A stretch of DNA of 64,000 nucleotides from Deroplatys truncata. Lineage: Eukaryota > Arthropoda > Insecta > Mantodea > Mantidae. Where the stretch lies: positions 197,840,565 through 197,904,564 of the forward strand of contig CM060988.1 of assembly GCA_030765065.1 (NCBI GenBank). The letters run 5' to 3'. Made by a program: the position numbers and the translations under genes. The first letter of the stretch is position 1; each line of letters opens with the position of its first letter. Shown here one piece after another: positions 10,450 through 22,795 of the stretch. The notes under the pieces are model-generated. The model was not told the DNA's origin. It saw nothing but the letters and a program-made list of their open reading frames with translations, and ran no database searches.

Positions 10450-11400
10450 TATTTCTACTGTCTCTACCACGTAAAATAGTAGGTAGAGGAGGTATGCATT
10501 GCATCCAATTATTCAATATTGAGATTTCACTGGAAAACTAAATACTTGTTTTGAGGTCCCCTGAATAAAAAACATTTTTAGAAAATTCTGTGTGTATGCG
10601 TCAGAGCAGCATAACTCAAAAACGAAAAGTCGGATAAATACTAAACTTGGTATTTAGGTTGAGTACCTTCCAAAGATACGACACAGAGATTTTCAAGAAA
10701 GTCCCTCCACCCCAAACTACCCTTTACATGAACTATTTTCCGAAATGGAATTAATTGTTCTTTCACACAAGCCGTGTGTTGGACAGGGTTGGAAAGGAAG
10801 AATCAGATGACTGAAAAATTCAATGCCATAGCCGGGATTTGAACCCTTGTGTGAAAGAACAATTAATTCCATTAATTGACCTAATAGTGGTTGCAACTAT
10901 AAAGCCCGGAACTTAAAGTACTTACAATAAATGTAAGTCGCCATTGGGGTATGGCATCTCAATACAATTTGAGATCTCCTTGTGGTTTACCGGGAAAAAT
11001 GCGAATCAGCTGGAGAATTTAATGTCGTGTCGGCAGGTTGCCATGGTAGCTCAGTGGTTAGAGCAACCGGACGAAAACCGGGAGATCCGTGGTTCAAATC
11101 CCGGCTATGGCATTGAATTTTTCAGTCATCTGATTCTTCCTATTTTCCGAAATGTTTTATTTTCTAAAACTGTCTCTGACGATTTTAATTACAACACCAT
11201 ATATTAAAGACATTTATATGAAAAATAAAATGTATATCTTGAATTTTGTGGAAATAGCCTGTGAAGTCCTCTTGATTCGGAAGAAATTTTCTATGATCTT
11301 GTATAACTGCTAAGGTTTGAGGAAAACATACAATACAAAAAATTTAGATCTCTTTAAAAACACACACAATTTATTTGAAATAACTTTTTTTTGTGACGTC
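10450..11400 (+). repeat. Older copy of the dispersed repeat (interrupted by the SINE)
   Basis: CTCTACCACGTAAAATAG, ACTCAAAAACGAAAAGTCGG, ACCAAACTTGGTATTTAGG-like text and CCCCAAACTACCCTTTACATG align in order with the repeat at 31356-32193 but with many differences. No reading frame is conserved. Confidence 0.75.
10734..11153 (+). mobile_element. SINE insertion present only in the left arm (10747-11140)
   Basis: A 394-bp insert lies between perfect 13-bp copies of TATTTTCCGAAAT (10734-10746 and 11141-11153). The right arm shows the uninterrupted site near 20955. The insert is composite. It opens with an inverted tail and half of the tRNA-like body, then has a second inverted tail block (10852-10876). 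An unrelated spacer comes next, then a forward SINE. The forward tRNA-like body at 11040-11111 folds as a cloverleaf, with acceptor GCCATGG/CTATGGC and an anticodon loop that could read GAA. Because it is embedded in a SINE with a target duplication, I do not call it a tRNA gene. Confidence 0.93.
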
Positions 11401-12105
11401 AGCCATTTCCGAGATATCTGTTATAAATGGTTCGAATTGTACAATGCTTAGCCATTCTTTTTTAAAGGCATGCCGCTTTCCAGTTCTTGCTCGCCATGTT
11501 GATGGAAAGAATTTAGAATTTTCGCGTTCACTTCACTTCTTTCAAACTTCGAAAAAATCATATAAATGGTTGTTTCACGTCATAATAAGCCTTCATATAC
11601 CAAAACTACTGAGTTTTTTTTCGTACTCACCTATAAGAGATAGAGGGTAGAGGTCATACGAACGTAACACTTGAGAATTTTTATTCTGCAGTTGGTGTTA
11701 CTCCTTAGAAAGGAAGTATCTGCTGATTCTATTTAATTCTTACATTTTACATAACACGTATGCACGGCACAACACAAAAACACTACACACGACACTCATA
11801 GTTTTAAATATTGCACTAGTGGGGGTGCAAGCTGAACCACCATTAACAACAGGTAGCAAGCGTTACAGTTCTGCTCACTTTAGTATCGGAGAAAACAGTA
11901 AAAAAGAATCATTCTCATGTGCAGCACTGCGTGCAAAGACCGTGTGCTGATGTGTGTGTAAAATGAGCGTGAGAAACGGATGTTCGTCAGCGATAAAATC
12001 TTTTAAATGCAGTTTTATTGTCGATGGTAGGTATCGTGCAGTGGTGGATCGTGACAGGAAATGCACTGCAAATGACTGCGTTTTACGTTTCTAGTTTTGT
12101 TTTTT

Positions 12106-12930
12106 ACTTTCTCTACTACGTATAGTAAGTAGGGGAAGTATTGTATTCCACCCAAAAATTCGATACCGAGATTTCACCGGAAATACATGTTTTGACACCC
12201 CCTGAATCCAAAAAAAATCCATTTTTGGAAACATGTCCGTGTGTGTGTGTCTGTGAACAGCATAACTCAGAAACGAACAGTCGGATAAGCACCAAACTTA
12301 GTATTTAGGTTCAGTATCTTCCAGAGATGCGACACGAACGTTTCCAAGATAATCCCCCCAGACATCCCTTTACATGGAACATTTTTCGAAAATTTTAATT
12401 TTCTCAAAAATGGTTCTAACGATTTTGATTAAAATATCATATGTTCAAGATATTTTCAAGACAAATGAAATGTATATCTCGAATTTCCTGGGAATGTGTC
12501 CAAAAGTATTCTTTATTGTGAACGATTTGCATAACTGGTAAACCATAACAAATGGACAAAATTTTACTACACAAAAAATGCGTTAAAATACACAATTTAT
12601 GTCATATACATTTTTTTAGTTGAGTGAACCATTTTCGAGATATTGCTTGTTATTTCCTTAAATTTTCCAATACTTATACTTTTTCTCAAATTCGTTATTT
12701 AATTTTTTATGTCCTGGATATGCAAACAGAATAGAATGCGCCACATAGCAACCAGCGCTTAAACGATTTGACTATCGCTTATAACCTACCATGTTCCCCT
12801 TGCATCTACAAGAAATTAGCAATAAGATTGACATTTCGATATCTCGATTAACATGAAGTAGATGGAGAATAAGCGTTTGTAAAAATAGTTTGTACAAGAG
12901 TAGAGAAAGTCATGTGAGTGTAACACATCA
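12106..12930 (+). repeat. Well-preserved copy of the dispersed repeat, left arm
   Basis: Starts ACTTTCTCTACTACGTATAG and ends GAGTGTAACACATCAG, matching 31355-32193 closely along its length. Inverted 12-mers ACTTTCTCTACT and AGTAGAGAAAGT lie near the two ends (12106-12117 and 12899-12910). The mirror copy lies at about 19185-20005. Confidence 0.85.
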
Positions 12931-12989
12931 GTTTATCTATAAAATCGTGCTATTTGACGTGATATAAGTTTTAGAGCAATACGCGCACA

Positions 12990-13131
12990 TGTGCGGGTGT
13001 CTAGGTTTAGTATCTTCCAGCGATGCGACACGAAGGTTTTCAAGAAAATCCCCCCACCCCAAACTACCCTTTACATGGAAGATTTTTCGAAAATTTTAAT
13101 TTTCTCAAAAATGGCTGTAACGATTTTGATT
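12990..13131 (+). repeat. Truncated dispersed-repeat copy abutting the satellite
   Basis: A further partial copy (TTTAGTATCTTCCAG through CTGTAACGATTTTGATT) stops abruptly at 13131, where the 76-bp satellite begins. The full copies continue AAAATATCAT at that point. The same junction is preserved in the right arm at 18969-18970. Confidence 0.8.
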
Positions 13132-15433
13132 GCAGCTTCGATACGTGTCCACGGAGATCTTAGTGCTAGGCAACTATACCTGTTTCTATACGTGAACGGC
13201 AGATTGCAGCTTCGATACGTGTCCACGGAGACCTTAATGCTAGGCAACTGTACCTGTGTTTACATACGTGAACGTCAGATGGCAGCTTCGATACGTGTCC
13301 ACGGAGACCTTAGTGCTAGGCAACTGTACCTCTGTTTCTATACGTGAACGGCAGATTGCAGCTTCGATACGTGTCCACGGAGACCTTAGTGCTAGGCAAC
13401 TGCACCTCTGTTTCTATACGTGAACGGCAGATTGCAGCTTCGATACGTGCCCACGGAGACCTTAGTGCTAGGCAACTGCACCTCTGTTTCTATTTGTGAA
13501 CGGCAGATTGCAGCTTCGATACGTGTCCACGGAGACCTTAGTGCTAGACAACTGTACCTCTGTTTCTATACGTGAACGGCAGATTGCACCTTCGATACGT
13601 GCTCACGGATACCTTAGTGCTAGGCAACTGCACCTCTGTTTCTATACGTGAACGGCAGATTGCAGCTTCGATACGTGTCCACGGAGACCTTAGTGCTAGG
13701 CAACTATACCTGTTTCTATACGTGAACGGCAGATTGCAGCTTCGATACGTGTCCACGGAGACCTTAATGCTAGGCAACTGTACCTGTGTTTCTATACGTG
13801 AACGTCAGATGGCAGCTTCGATACGTGTCCACGGAGACCTTAGTGCTAGGCAACTGTACCTCTGTTTCTATACGTGAACGGCAGATTGCAGCTTCGATAC
13901 GTGTCCACGGAGACCTTAGTGCTAGGCAACTGTACCTCTGTTTCTATACGTGAACGGCAGATTGCAGCTTCGATACGTGTCCACGGAGACCTTAGTGCTA
14001 GGTAACTGTGCCTCTTTTTCTATACGTGAACGGCAGATTGCAGCTTCGATACGTGTCCACGGAGACCTTAGTGCTAGGCAACTGCACCTCTGTTTCTATA
14101 CGTGAACGGCAGATTGCAGCTTCGATACGTATCCACGGAGACCTTAGTGCTAGGCAACTGCACCTCTGTTTCTATACGTGAACGGCAGATTGCAGCTTCC
14201 ATACGTGTCCACGGAGACCTTAGTGCTAGGCAACTGTGCCTCTGTTTCTATACGTGAACGGCAGATTGAAGCTTCCATACGTGTCCACGGAGACCTTAGT
14301 GCTAGGCAACTATACCTCTGTTTCTATCCGTGAACGGCAGATTGTAGCTTCGATACGTGTCCACGGAGATCTTAGTGCTAGGCAACTATACCTGTTTCTA
14401 TACGTCAACGGCAGATTGCAGCTTCGATACGTGTCCACGGAGACCTTAGTGCTAGTCAACTGCACCTCTGTTTCTATACGTGAACGGCAGATTGCAGCTT
14501 CGATACGTGTCCACGGAGACCTTAGTGCTAGGCAACTGTACCTCTGTTTCTATACGTGAACGGCAGATTGCAGCTTCAATACGTGTCCACGGAGACCTTG
14601 GTGCTAGGCAACTGTACCTCTGTTTCTATTCGTGAACGGCAGATTGCAGCTTCGATACGTGTCCACGGAGACCTTAGTGCTAGGCAACTGCACCTCTGTT
14701 TCTATACGTGAACGGCAGATTGCAGCTTCGATACGTGTCCACGGAGACCTTAGTGCTAGTCAACTGCACCTCTGTTTCTATACGTGAACGGCAGATTGCA
14801 GCTTCGATACGTGTCCACGGAGACCTTAGTGCTAGGCAACTGTACCTCTGTTTCTATACGTGAACGGCAGATTGCAGCTTCAATACGTGTCCACGGAGAC
14901 CTTAGTGCTAGGCAACTGTACCTCTGTTTCTATACGTGAACGGCAGATTGCAGCTTCGATACGTGTCCACGGAGACCTTAGTGCTAGGCAACTGCACCTC
15001 TGTTTCTATACGTGAACGGCAGATTGCAGCTTCGATACGTATCCACGGAGACCTTAGTGCTAGGCAACTGCACCTCTGTTTCTATACGTGAACGGCAGAT
15101 TGCAGCTTCCATACGTGTCCACGGAGACCTTAGTGCTAGGCAACTGTACCTCTGTTTCTATACGTGAACGGCAGATTGAAGCTTCCATACGTGTCCACGG
15201 AGACCTTGGTGCTAGGCAACTATACCTCTGTTTCTATACGTGAACGGCAGATTGTAGCTTCGATACGTGTCCGCGGAGATCTTAGTGCTAGGCAACTATA
15301 CCTGTTTCTATACGTCAACGGCAGATTGCAGCTTCGATAGGTGTCCACGGAGACCTTAGTGCTAGGCAAATGTACCTCTGTTTCTGTACGTGAACGGCAG
15401 ATTGCAGCTTCGATACGTGTCCACGGAGACCTT
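13132..15433 (+). repeat. 76-bp satellite array, left arm (~30 units)
   Basis: The monomer contains GCAGCTTCGATACGTGTCC, ACGGAGACCTTAGTGCTAGG, CAACTGTACCTCTGTTTC and TATACGTGAACGGCAGATT. Most units are 76 bp, with some 74-bp variants (CTATACCTGTTTC). Variant blocks recur: 13131-13330 reappears at 13660-13860 (about seven units), and 14260-14400 reappears at 15174-15320 (about twelve units), indicating higher-order amplification. Because 76 is not a multiple of three, open frames here rotate through the unit and are not genes. Confidence 0.97.
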
Positions 15434-15746
15434 TCGCTTCAGGTGACAAAATAACACTAGGCACTTGTGTGCCGTGGTGTAAGCCGCAATCACGGCATTG
15501 GTAGCGTGGATCACCTTGGGGCTCTCCTCGGAGTTACATCAACACCACGTACATGACCTGGTTCGTCACGGGTACGCAGGTCTGCACTACCACTTCCTCG
15601 GCGTTAAGCAGGCCCAGGAGGCGATCGTACCGGTACACCAGCTAGCACGTGGACATGTTATCGCGCTGTGGTGTTGCGTGTGCGAGGTATGGAAACTCAA
15701 GGACGCAAAACATGCACGACCGAGGGTTAAAAAGTAGAACAAGTAG

Positions 15747-15769
15747 TGACGTGGAACGTTTTGATTGGT
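15747..15769 (+). promoter_or_regulatory. TGACGT-N10-GATTGGT module 4 (core, left)
   Basis: TGACGT at 15747-15752 and GATTGGT at 15763-15769, again with 10 nt between. It is preceded by CGAGGGTTAAAAAGTA (compare CGAGGGATAAAAAGTA in the outer modules) and followed by ATTGG and AAGATGGCG motifs. The core module is therefore a diverged relative of the outer ones. Confidence 0.5.
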
Positions 15770-16000
15770 CAAAATAAGGCGATCTCTGATAGGTGGACAA
15801 ATTGAAATAACGTGATGTGATAGGCGAAAATAAAATCAAACGTGATTGGATGAAAATGACGAGAAGGAATTTGCGGTGAATTTGTGAACTAAGATGGCGA
15901 AGATTGTTTTAAAAAAAAGAAAAAGAAGACGGATAATATAAGTATGGCAACTGTAACGGTTTACAGCAAACGCGCGCAGCGCAATGCGTCACGCCGGGCA

Positions 16001-16027
16001 TCTTGCTCAATACGGTTTTTGTTTTAT
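16001..16027. other. 27-nt palindrome loop
   Basis: This is the only stretch not mirrored at the centre. It is flanked by GTCACGCCGGGCA and TGCCCGGCGTGAC, the innermost paired bases. The adjoining GC-rich stem would extrude as a very stable hairpin. Confidence 0.9.
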
Positions 16028-16255
16028 TGCCCGGCGTGACGCATTGCGCGGCGCGCGTTTGCCGTAAACCGTTACAGTTGCCATACTTATATTATCCGTC
16101 TTCTTTTTTTTTTTAAAAAAATCTTCGCCATCTTAGTTCACAAATTCACCGCTAATTCCTTCTCGTCATTTTCATCCAATCACCTTTGATTTTATTTTCG
16201 CCTATCACATCACGTTATTTCAATTTGTCCACCTATCAGAGATCGCCTTATTTTC

Positions 16256-16278
16256 ACCAATCACAACGTTCCACGTCA
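16256..16278 (-). promoter_or_regulatory. Mirror of module 4 (right arm)
   Basis: ACCAATC at 16256-16262 and ACGTCA at 16273-16278, spaced by 10 nt. Confidence 0.5.
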
Positions 16279-16591
16279 CTACTTGTTCTACTTTTTAACC
16301 CTCGGTCGTGCATGTTTTGCGTCCTTGAGTTTCCATACCTCGCACACGCAACACCACAGCGCGATAACATGTCCACGTGCTAGCTGGTGTACCGGTACGA
16401 TCGCCTCCTGGGCCTGCTCAACGCCGAGGAAGTGGTAGTGCAGACCTGCGTACCCGTGACGAACCAGGTAATGTACGTGGTGTTGAGGTAACTCCGAGGA
16501 GAGCCCCAAGGTGATCCACGCTACCAATGCCGTGATTGCAGCTTACACCACGGCACACAAGTGCCTAGTGTTATTTTGTCACCTGAAGCGA

Positions 16592-18969
16592 AAGGTCTCC
16601 GTGGACACTTATCGAAGCTGCAATCTGCCGTTCACGTATAGAAACAGAGGTACAGTTGCCTAGCACTAAGGTCTCCGTGGACACGTATCGAAGCTGCAAT
16701 CTGCCGTTGACGTATAGAAACAGGTATAGTTGCCTAGCACTAAGATCTCCGTGGACACGTATCGAAGCTACAATCTGCCGTTCACGTATAGAAACAGAGG
16801 TATAGTTGCCTAGCACCAAGGTCTCCGTGGACACGTATGGAAGCTTCAATCTGGCGTTCACGTATAGAAACAGAGGTACAGTTGCCTAGCACTAAGGTCT
16901 CCGTGGACACGTATGGAAGCTGCAATCTGCCGTTCACGTATAGAAACAGAGGTGCAGTTGCCTAGCACTAAGGTCTCCGTGGATACGTATCGAAGCTGCA
17001 ATCTGCCGTTCACGTATAGAAACAGAGGTGCAGTTGCCTAGCACTAAGGTCTCCGTGGACACGTATCGAAGCTGCAATCTGCCGTTCACGTATAGAAACA
17101 GAGGTACAGTTGCCTAGCACTAAGGTCTCCGTGGACACGTATTGAAGCTGCAATCTGCCGTTCACGTATAGAAACAGAGGTACAGTTGCCTAGCACTAAG
17201 GTCTCCGTGGACACGTATCGAAGCTGCAATCTGCCGTTCACGTATAGAAACAGAGGTGCAGTTGACTAGCACTAAGGTCTCCGTGGACACGTATCGAAGC
17301 TGCAATCTGCCGTTCACGTATAGAAACAGAGGTGCAGTTGCCTAGCACTAAGGTCTCCGTGGACACGTATCGAAGCTGCAATCTGCCGTTCACGAATAGA
17401 AACAGAGGTACAGTTGCCTAGCACCAAGGTCTCCGTGGACACGTATTGAAGCTGCAATCTGCCGTTCACGTATAGAAACAGAGGTACAGTTGCCTAGCAC
17501 TAAGGTCTCCGTGGACACGTATCGAAGCTGCAATCTGCCGTTCACGTATAGAAACAGAGGTGCAGTTGACTAGCACTAAGGTCTCCGTGGACACGTATCG
17601 AAGCTGCAATCTGCCGTTGACGTATAGAAACAGGTATAGTTGCCTAGCACTAAGATCTCCGTGGACACGTATCGAAGCTACAATCTGCCGTTCACGGATA
17701 GAAACAGAGGTATAGTTGCCTAGCACTAAGGTCTCCGTGGACACGTATGGAAGCTTCAATCTGCCGTTCACGTATAGAAACAGAGGTACAGTTGCCTAGC
17801 ACTAAGGTCTCCGTGGACACGTATGGAAGCTGCAATCTGCCGTTCACGTATAGAAACAGAGGTGCAGTTGCCTAGCACTAAGGTCTCCGTGGATACGTAT
17901 CGAAGCTGCAATCTGCCGTTCACGTATAGAAACAGAGGTGCAGTTGCCTAGCACTAAGGTCTCCGTGGACACGTATCGAAGCTGCAATCTGCCGTTCACG
18001 TATAGAAAAAGAGGCACAGTTCCCTAGCACTAAGGTCTCCGTGGACACGTATCGAAGCTGCAATCTGCCGTTCACGTATAGAAACAGAGGTACAGTTGCC
18101 TAGCACTAAGGTCTCCGTGGACACGTATCGAAGCTGCAATCTGCCGTTCACGTATAGAAACAGAGGTGCAGTTGACTAGCACTAAGGTCTCCGTGGACAC
18201 GTATCGAAGCTGCAATCTGCCGTTCACGTATAGAAACAGAGGTACAGTTGCCTAGCACTAAGGTCTCCGTGGACACGTATCGAAGCTGCCATCTGACGTT
18301 CACGTATAGAAACACAGGTACAGTTGCCTAGCATTAAGGTCTCCGTGGACACGTATCGAAGCTGCAATCTGCCGTTCACGTATAGAAACAGGTATAGTTG
18401 CCTAGCACTAAGGTCTCCGTGGACACGTATCGAAGCTGCAATCTGCCGTTCACGTATAGAAACAGAGGTGCAGTTGCCTAGCACTAAGGTATCCGTGAGC
18501 ACGTATCGAAGGTGCAATCTGCCGTTCACGTATAGAAACAGAGGTACAGTTGTCTAGCACTAAGGTCTCCGTGGACACGTATCGAAGCTGCAATCTGCCG
18601 TTCACAAATAGAAACAGAGGTGCAGTTGCCTAGCACTAAGGTCTCCGTGGACACGTATCGAAGCTGCAATCTGCCGTTCACGTATAGAAACAGAGGTGCA
18701 GTTGCCTAGCACTAAGGTCTCCGTGGACACGTATCGAAGCTGCAATCTGCCGTTCACGTATAGAAACAGAGGTACAGTTGCCTAGCACTAAGGTCTCCGT
18801 GGACACGTATCGAAGCTGCCATCTGACGTTCACGTATGTAAACACAGGTACAGTTGCCTAGCATTAAGGTCTCCGTGGACACGTATCGAAGCTGCAATCT
18901 GCCGTTCACGTATAGAAACAGGTATAGTTGCCTAGCACTAAGATCTCCGTGGACACGTATCGAAGCTGC
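16592..18969 (-). repeat. 76-bp satellite array, right arm (~31 units)
   Basis: Inverse of the left array with the same edge junctions on both sides. It is 2378 bp against 2302 bp on the left, a difference of exactly one 76-bp unit. The order of variant units is broadly mirrored but not identical. This implies unequal exchange or slippage after the palindrome formed. Confidence 0.97.
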
Positions 18970-21900
18970 AATCAAAATCGTTACAGCCATTTTTGAGAAA
19001 ATTAAAATTTTCGAAAAATCTTCCATGTAAAGGGTAGTTTGGGGTGTGGGGATTTTCTTGAAAACCTTCGTGTCGCATCGCTGGAAGATACTAAACCTAG
19101 ACACCCGCACATGTGCGCGTATTGCTCTAAAACTTATATCACGTCAAATAGCACGATTTTATAGATAAACTGATGTGTTACACTCACATGACTTTCCCTA
19201 CTCTTGTACAAACTATTTTTACAAACGCTTATTCTCCATCTACTTCATGTTAATCGAGATATCGAAATGTCAATCTTATTGCTAATTTTCTTGTAGATGC
19301 AAGGGGAACATGGTAGGTTATAAGCGATAGTCAAATCTTTTAAGCGCTGGTTGTTATGTGGCGCATTCTATTCTGTTTGCATATCCAGGACATAAAAAAT
19401 TAAATAACGAATTTGAGAAAAAGTATAAGTATTGGAAAATTTAAGGAAATAACAAGCAATATCTCGAAAATGGTTCACTTAACTAAAAAAAATGTATATG
19501 ACATAAATTGTGTATTTTAACGCGATCTACATTTTTTGTGTAGTAAAATTTTGTCCATCTCTTATGGTTTACCAGTTATGCAAAAGTCGTTCACAATAAA
19601 GAATACTTTTGGACACATTCCCAGGAAATTCGAGATATACATTTCATTTGTCTTGAAAATATCTTGAACATATGATATTTTAATCAAAATCGTTAGAACC
19701 ATTTTTGAGAAAATTAAAATTTTTGAAAAATGTTCCATGTAAAGGGATGTCTGGGGGGATTTTCTTGGAAACGTTCGTGTCGCATCTCTGGAAGATACTG
19801 AACCTAAATACCAAGTTTGTTGCTTATCCGACTGTTCGTTTCTGAGTTATGCTGTTCACAGACACACACACGGACATGTTTCCAAAAATGGATTTTTTTT
19901 TGGATTCAGGGGGTGTCAAACATGTATTTCCGGTGAAATCTCGGTATCGAATTTTTGGGTGGAATACAATACTTCCCCTACTTACTATACGTAGTAGAGA
20001 AAGTAAAAAACAAAACTAGAAACGTAAAACGCAGTCATTTGCAGTGCATTTCCTGTCACGATCCACCACTGCACGATGCCTACCATCGACAATAAAACTG
20101 CATTTAAAAGATTTTATCGCTGACGAACATCCGTTTCTCACGCTCATTTTACACACACATCAGCACACGGTCTTTGCACCCAGTGCTGCACATGAGAATG
20201 ATTCTTTTTTACTGTTTTCTCCGATACTAAAGTGAGCAGAACTGTAACGCTTGCTACCTGTTGTTAATAGTGGTTCAGCTTGCACCCCCACTAGTGCAAT
20301 ATTTAAAACCATGAGTGTCGTGTGTAGTGTTTTTGTGTTGTGCCGTGCATACGTGTTATGTAGAATGTAAGAATTAAATAGAATCAGCAGATACTTCCTT
20401 TCTAAGGAGTAACACCAACTGCAGAATAAAAATTCTCATGTGTTACGTTCGTATGACCTCTACCCTCTATCTCTTATAGGTGAGTACGAAAAAAACTCAG
20501 TAGTTTTGGTATATGAAGGCTTATTATGACGTGAAACAACCATTTATATGATTTTTACGAAGTTTGAAAGAATTGAAGTAAACGCGAAAATTCTAAATTC
20601 TTTCCATCAACGTGGCGAGCAAGAACTGAAAAGCGACATGCCTTTAAAAAAGAATGGCTAAGCATTGTACAATTCGAACCATTTATAACAGATATCTCGG
20701 AAATGACTGACGTCACAAAAAGGTTATTTCAAATAAATTGTGTGTGTTTTTAAAGAGATCTAAATTTTTTGTATTGTATGTTTTCCTCAAACCTTAGCAG
20801 TTATACAAGATCATAGAAAATTTCTTCCGAATCAAGAGGACTTCACAGGCTATTTCCACAAAATTCAAGATATACATTTTATTTTTCATATAAATGTCTT
20901 TAATATATGGTGTTGTAATTAAAATCGTCAGAGACAGTTTTAGAAAATAAAACATTTCGGAAAATAGTTCATGTAAAGGGTAGTTTGGGGTGGAGGGACT
21001 TTCTTGAAAATCTCTGTGTCGTATCTTTGGAAGGTACTCAACCTAAATACCAAGTTTAGTATTTATCCGACTTTTCGTTTTTGAGTTATGCTGCTCTGAC
21101 GCATACACACAGAATTTTCTAAAAATGTTTTTTATTCAGGGGACCTCAAAACAAGTATTTAGTTTTCCTGTGAAATCGCAATATTGAATAATTGGATGCA
21201 ATGCATACCTCCTCTACCTACTATTTTACGTGGTAGAGAGAGTAGAAATACCAACCTCTTCAGCAATGGTGTTTATTGACGAGAAACGTAGGCGTAAAAG
21301 GTAAAAATATAGATCGGTGCACGCTAAATTTATAAAAAATCTGTATTCCTGGTTTCCTTAAGAAATAAATGCACAATTTGTAACAAGGAAATTCTGATAC
21401 AGCAACTTAGTTCTTTCGAAATCTTTGGAAAACCGTATCTTTATTTTTTTTCGGTACCGAAATTTAACAATTTCTTAAAACAACTTGTAAAATTGTATAT
21501 AAAACTCTGTAGGGAAGTTTATACTAATGTTGTGAATGTTTATAGGATGCACAGGTCCACAGTTGTCCAGCTTGACAATATAAAAGGTTTTAGAACGAAT
21601 AGCAAATTACTAAAAGCCCCTAAATCAATATTATTGCATGCAGTTGTGAAAAATATTACAGCTATGATTAATAAATTCTGGGATTATGAGAAATTTGTTA
21701 ATATTAGTTTAAACGTATATAGTTGCAAGAAAAGTGAGTATAGCTAGCTCGAAACTTAGCGTTGTTGTCACAAATAAAGGATATAGAGAAAACTCTGATG
21801 TTCATAAAAGTAAGATTAAAACTACTTGCTTAAGGTAAAATGCTTGTCTCATATTAAGAATATTCTCAGATATTCGGAGAATGGCGCGAAAGTTGAGTCT

Positions 21901-22370
21901 GACGCCTTGTTATTTTTATTCCGTTTTTTCTTCAAGTGGGTTTCTCTATTGTTACATTTGTATAGCCACTGTAACTATTTTTATTTTCTCTACCACGTAC
22001 ATAGCGGATACAGGAGGAATTGCATTGCACTCAAAAATTCCATACCGGGATTTCACCAGAAATACATCTATGGATTTGCACATTTCAACTCATTACATAA
22101 TTGGCTTGTATTGTGCATGATGTTTCATTTAAATACCCACAAACTGGGCCTGTGATTATTACTTATTGTGTTTATGTGTTTCAGTGGGTGAATAATAATT
22201 AGTTTGTTGGTATCGTTATCACAGTACTGTTTCACTTGTGAAATTCCGTTCTCTTTGTATGAAAATGAAAAAAGAAAAGTTAAAAGAATGACGAGTTTTA
22301 GTGAGAAAGGTCTAAAGCTTTTAAACATTAAAATCAACATGGAAACTTTGTAAATAGACAACGCCACAAA

Positions 22371-22371
<1 letters not shown>
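18970..22371. repeat. Right-arm mirror of the dispersed-repeat region
   Basis: Inverse of 9328-13131 without the left-arm SINE. The undisturbed SINE target is readable near 20955. Mirrored open frames (for example 20044-20235 with 11875-12066, and 21493-21747 with 9951-10205) are repeat DNA with no recognisable domain. Confidence 0.85.

Positions 22372-22447
<76 letters not shown>
22372..22447. repeat. (TAA)n microsatellite, right arm
   Basis: About 25 TAA triplets against about nine or ten at the mirror position. The poly-Tyr and poly-Leu frames here are microsatellite translations. Confidence 0.97.
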
Positions 22448-22449
<2 letters not shown>

Positions 22450-22739
22450 ACATAAATTGTGTGCTTTAACGTTCTTGTACAGTTCTTGTACAGTAAGGCT
22501 TCGTTTCCTACGGTTTAACAGTTGTACAAAAGACATTCACAATGAGACTACTTCACAGCTATTCCCAGAAAATTGAAGTTATACATTTTATTTGTCATGC
22601 AGATATCTTAAACATACCGTACCGTAATCAAAAGGGTTAGAGCCATTTTTAAGACAATAAAAATAACGAAATTTCTTCCACTAAACGGGTAGTTTGCGGT
22701 GTGCGAATTTTCTTGAAAATCTACGGTTTGTTAAATTTT

Positions 22740-22757
22740 TTTTATACGCTACTATTA

Positions 22758-22795
<38 letters not shown>

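Larger units (their letters stand above)
15434..16591. other. Palindrome core with GC-richer sequence
   Basis: Inside the satellites each arm has about 565 bp of unique inverted sequence. The outer half is GC-richer than its surroundings and has a coding-like look on the inward-reading strand of the right arm (about 16369-16490). There a 38-codon stretch after a TAG contains DRLLGLLNAEEVVVQ, but it ends in stops and I cannot assign it. The inner half repeats the regulatory module, an AAGATGGCGAAG site and the GTTGCCATACTTATATTAT motif. Open frames 15498-15737 and 16288-16527 are mirror images of each other and show no recognised domain. Confidence 0.6.

Noticed and set aside
11040-11111. A tRNA gene
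   Set aside because: It folds as a cloverleaf but lies inside a SINE with a 13-bp target duplication, and the same tRNA-like body occurs in other SINE copies here.
12991-14559. Open frames within the 76-bp satellite (for example 13572-13877 and 14236-14559), and their mirrors
   Set aside because: The unit is 76 bp, so successive units are read in all three frames and stay open by composition. There is no start context, domain or codon signal.
22125-22536. Poly-Tyr and poly-Leu proteins
   Set aside because: They are translations of the (TAA)n microsatellite.
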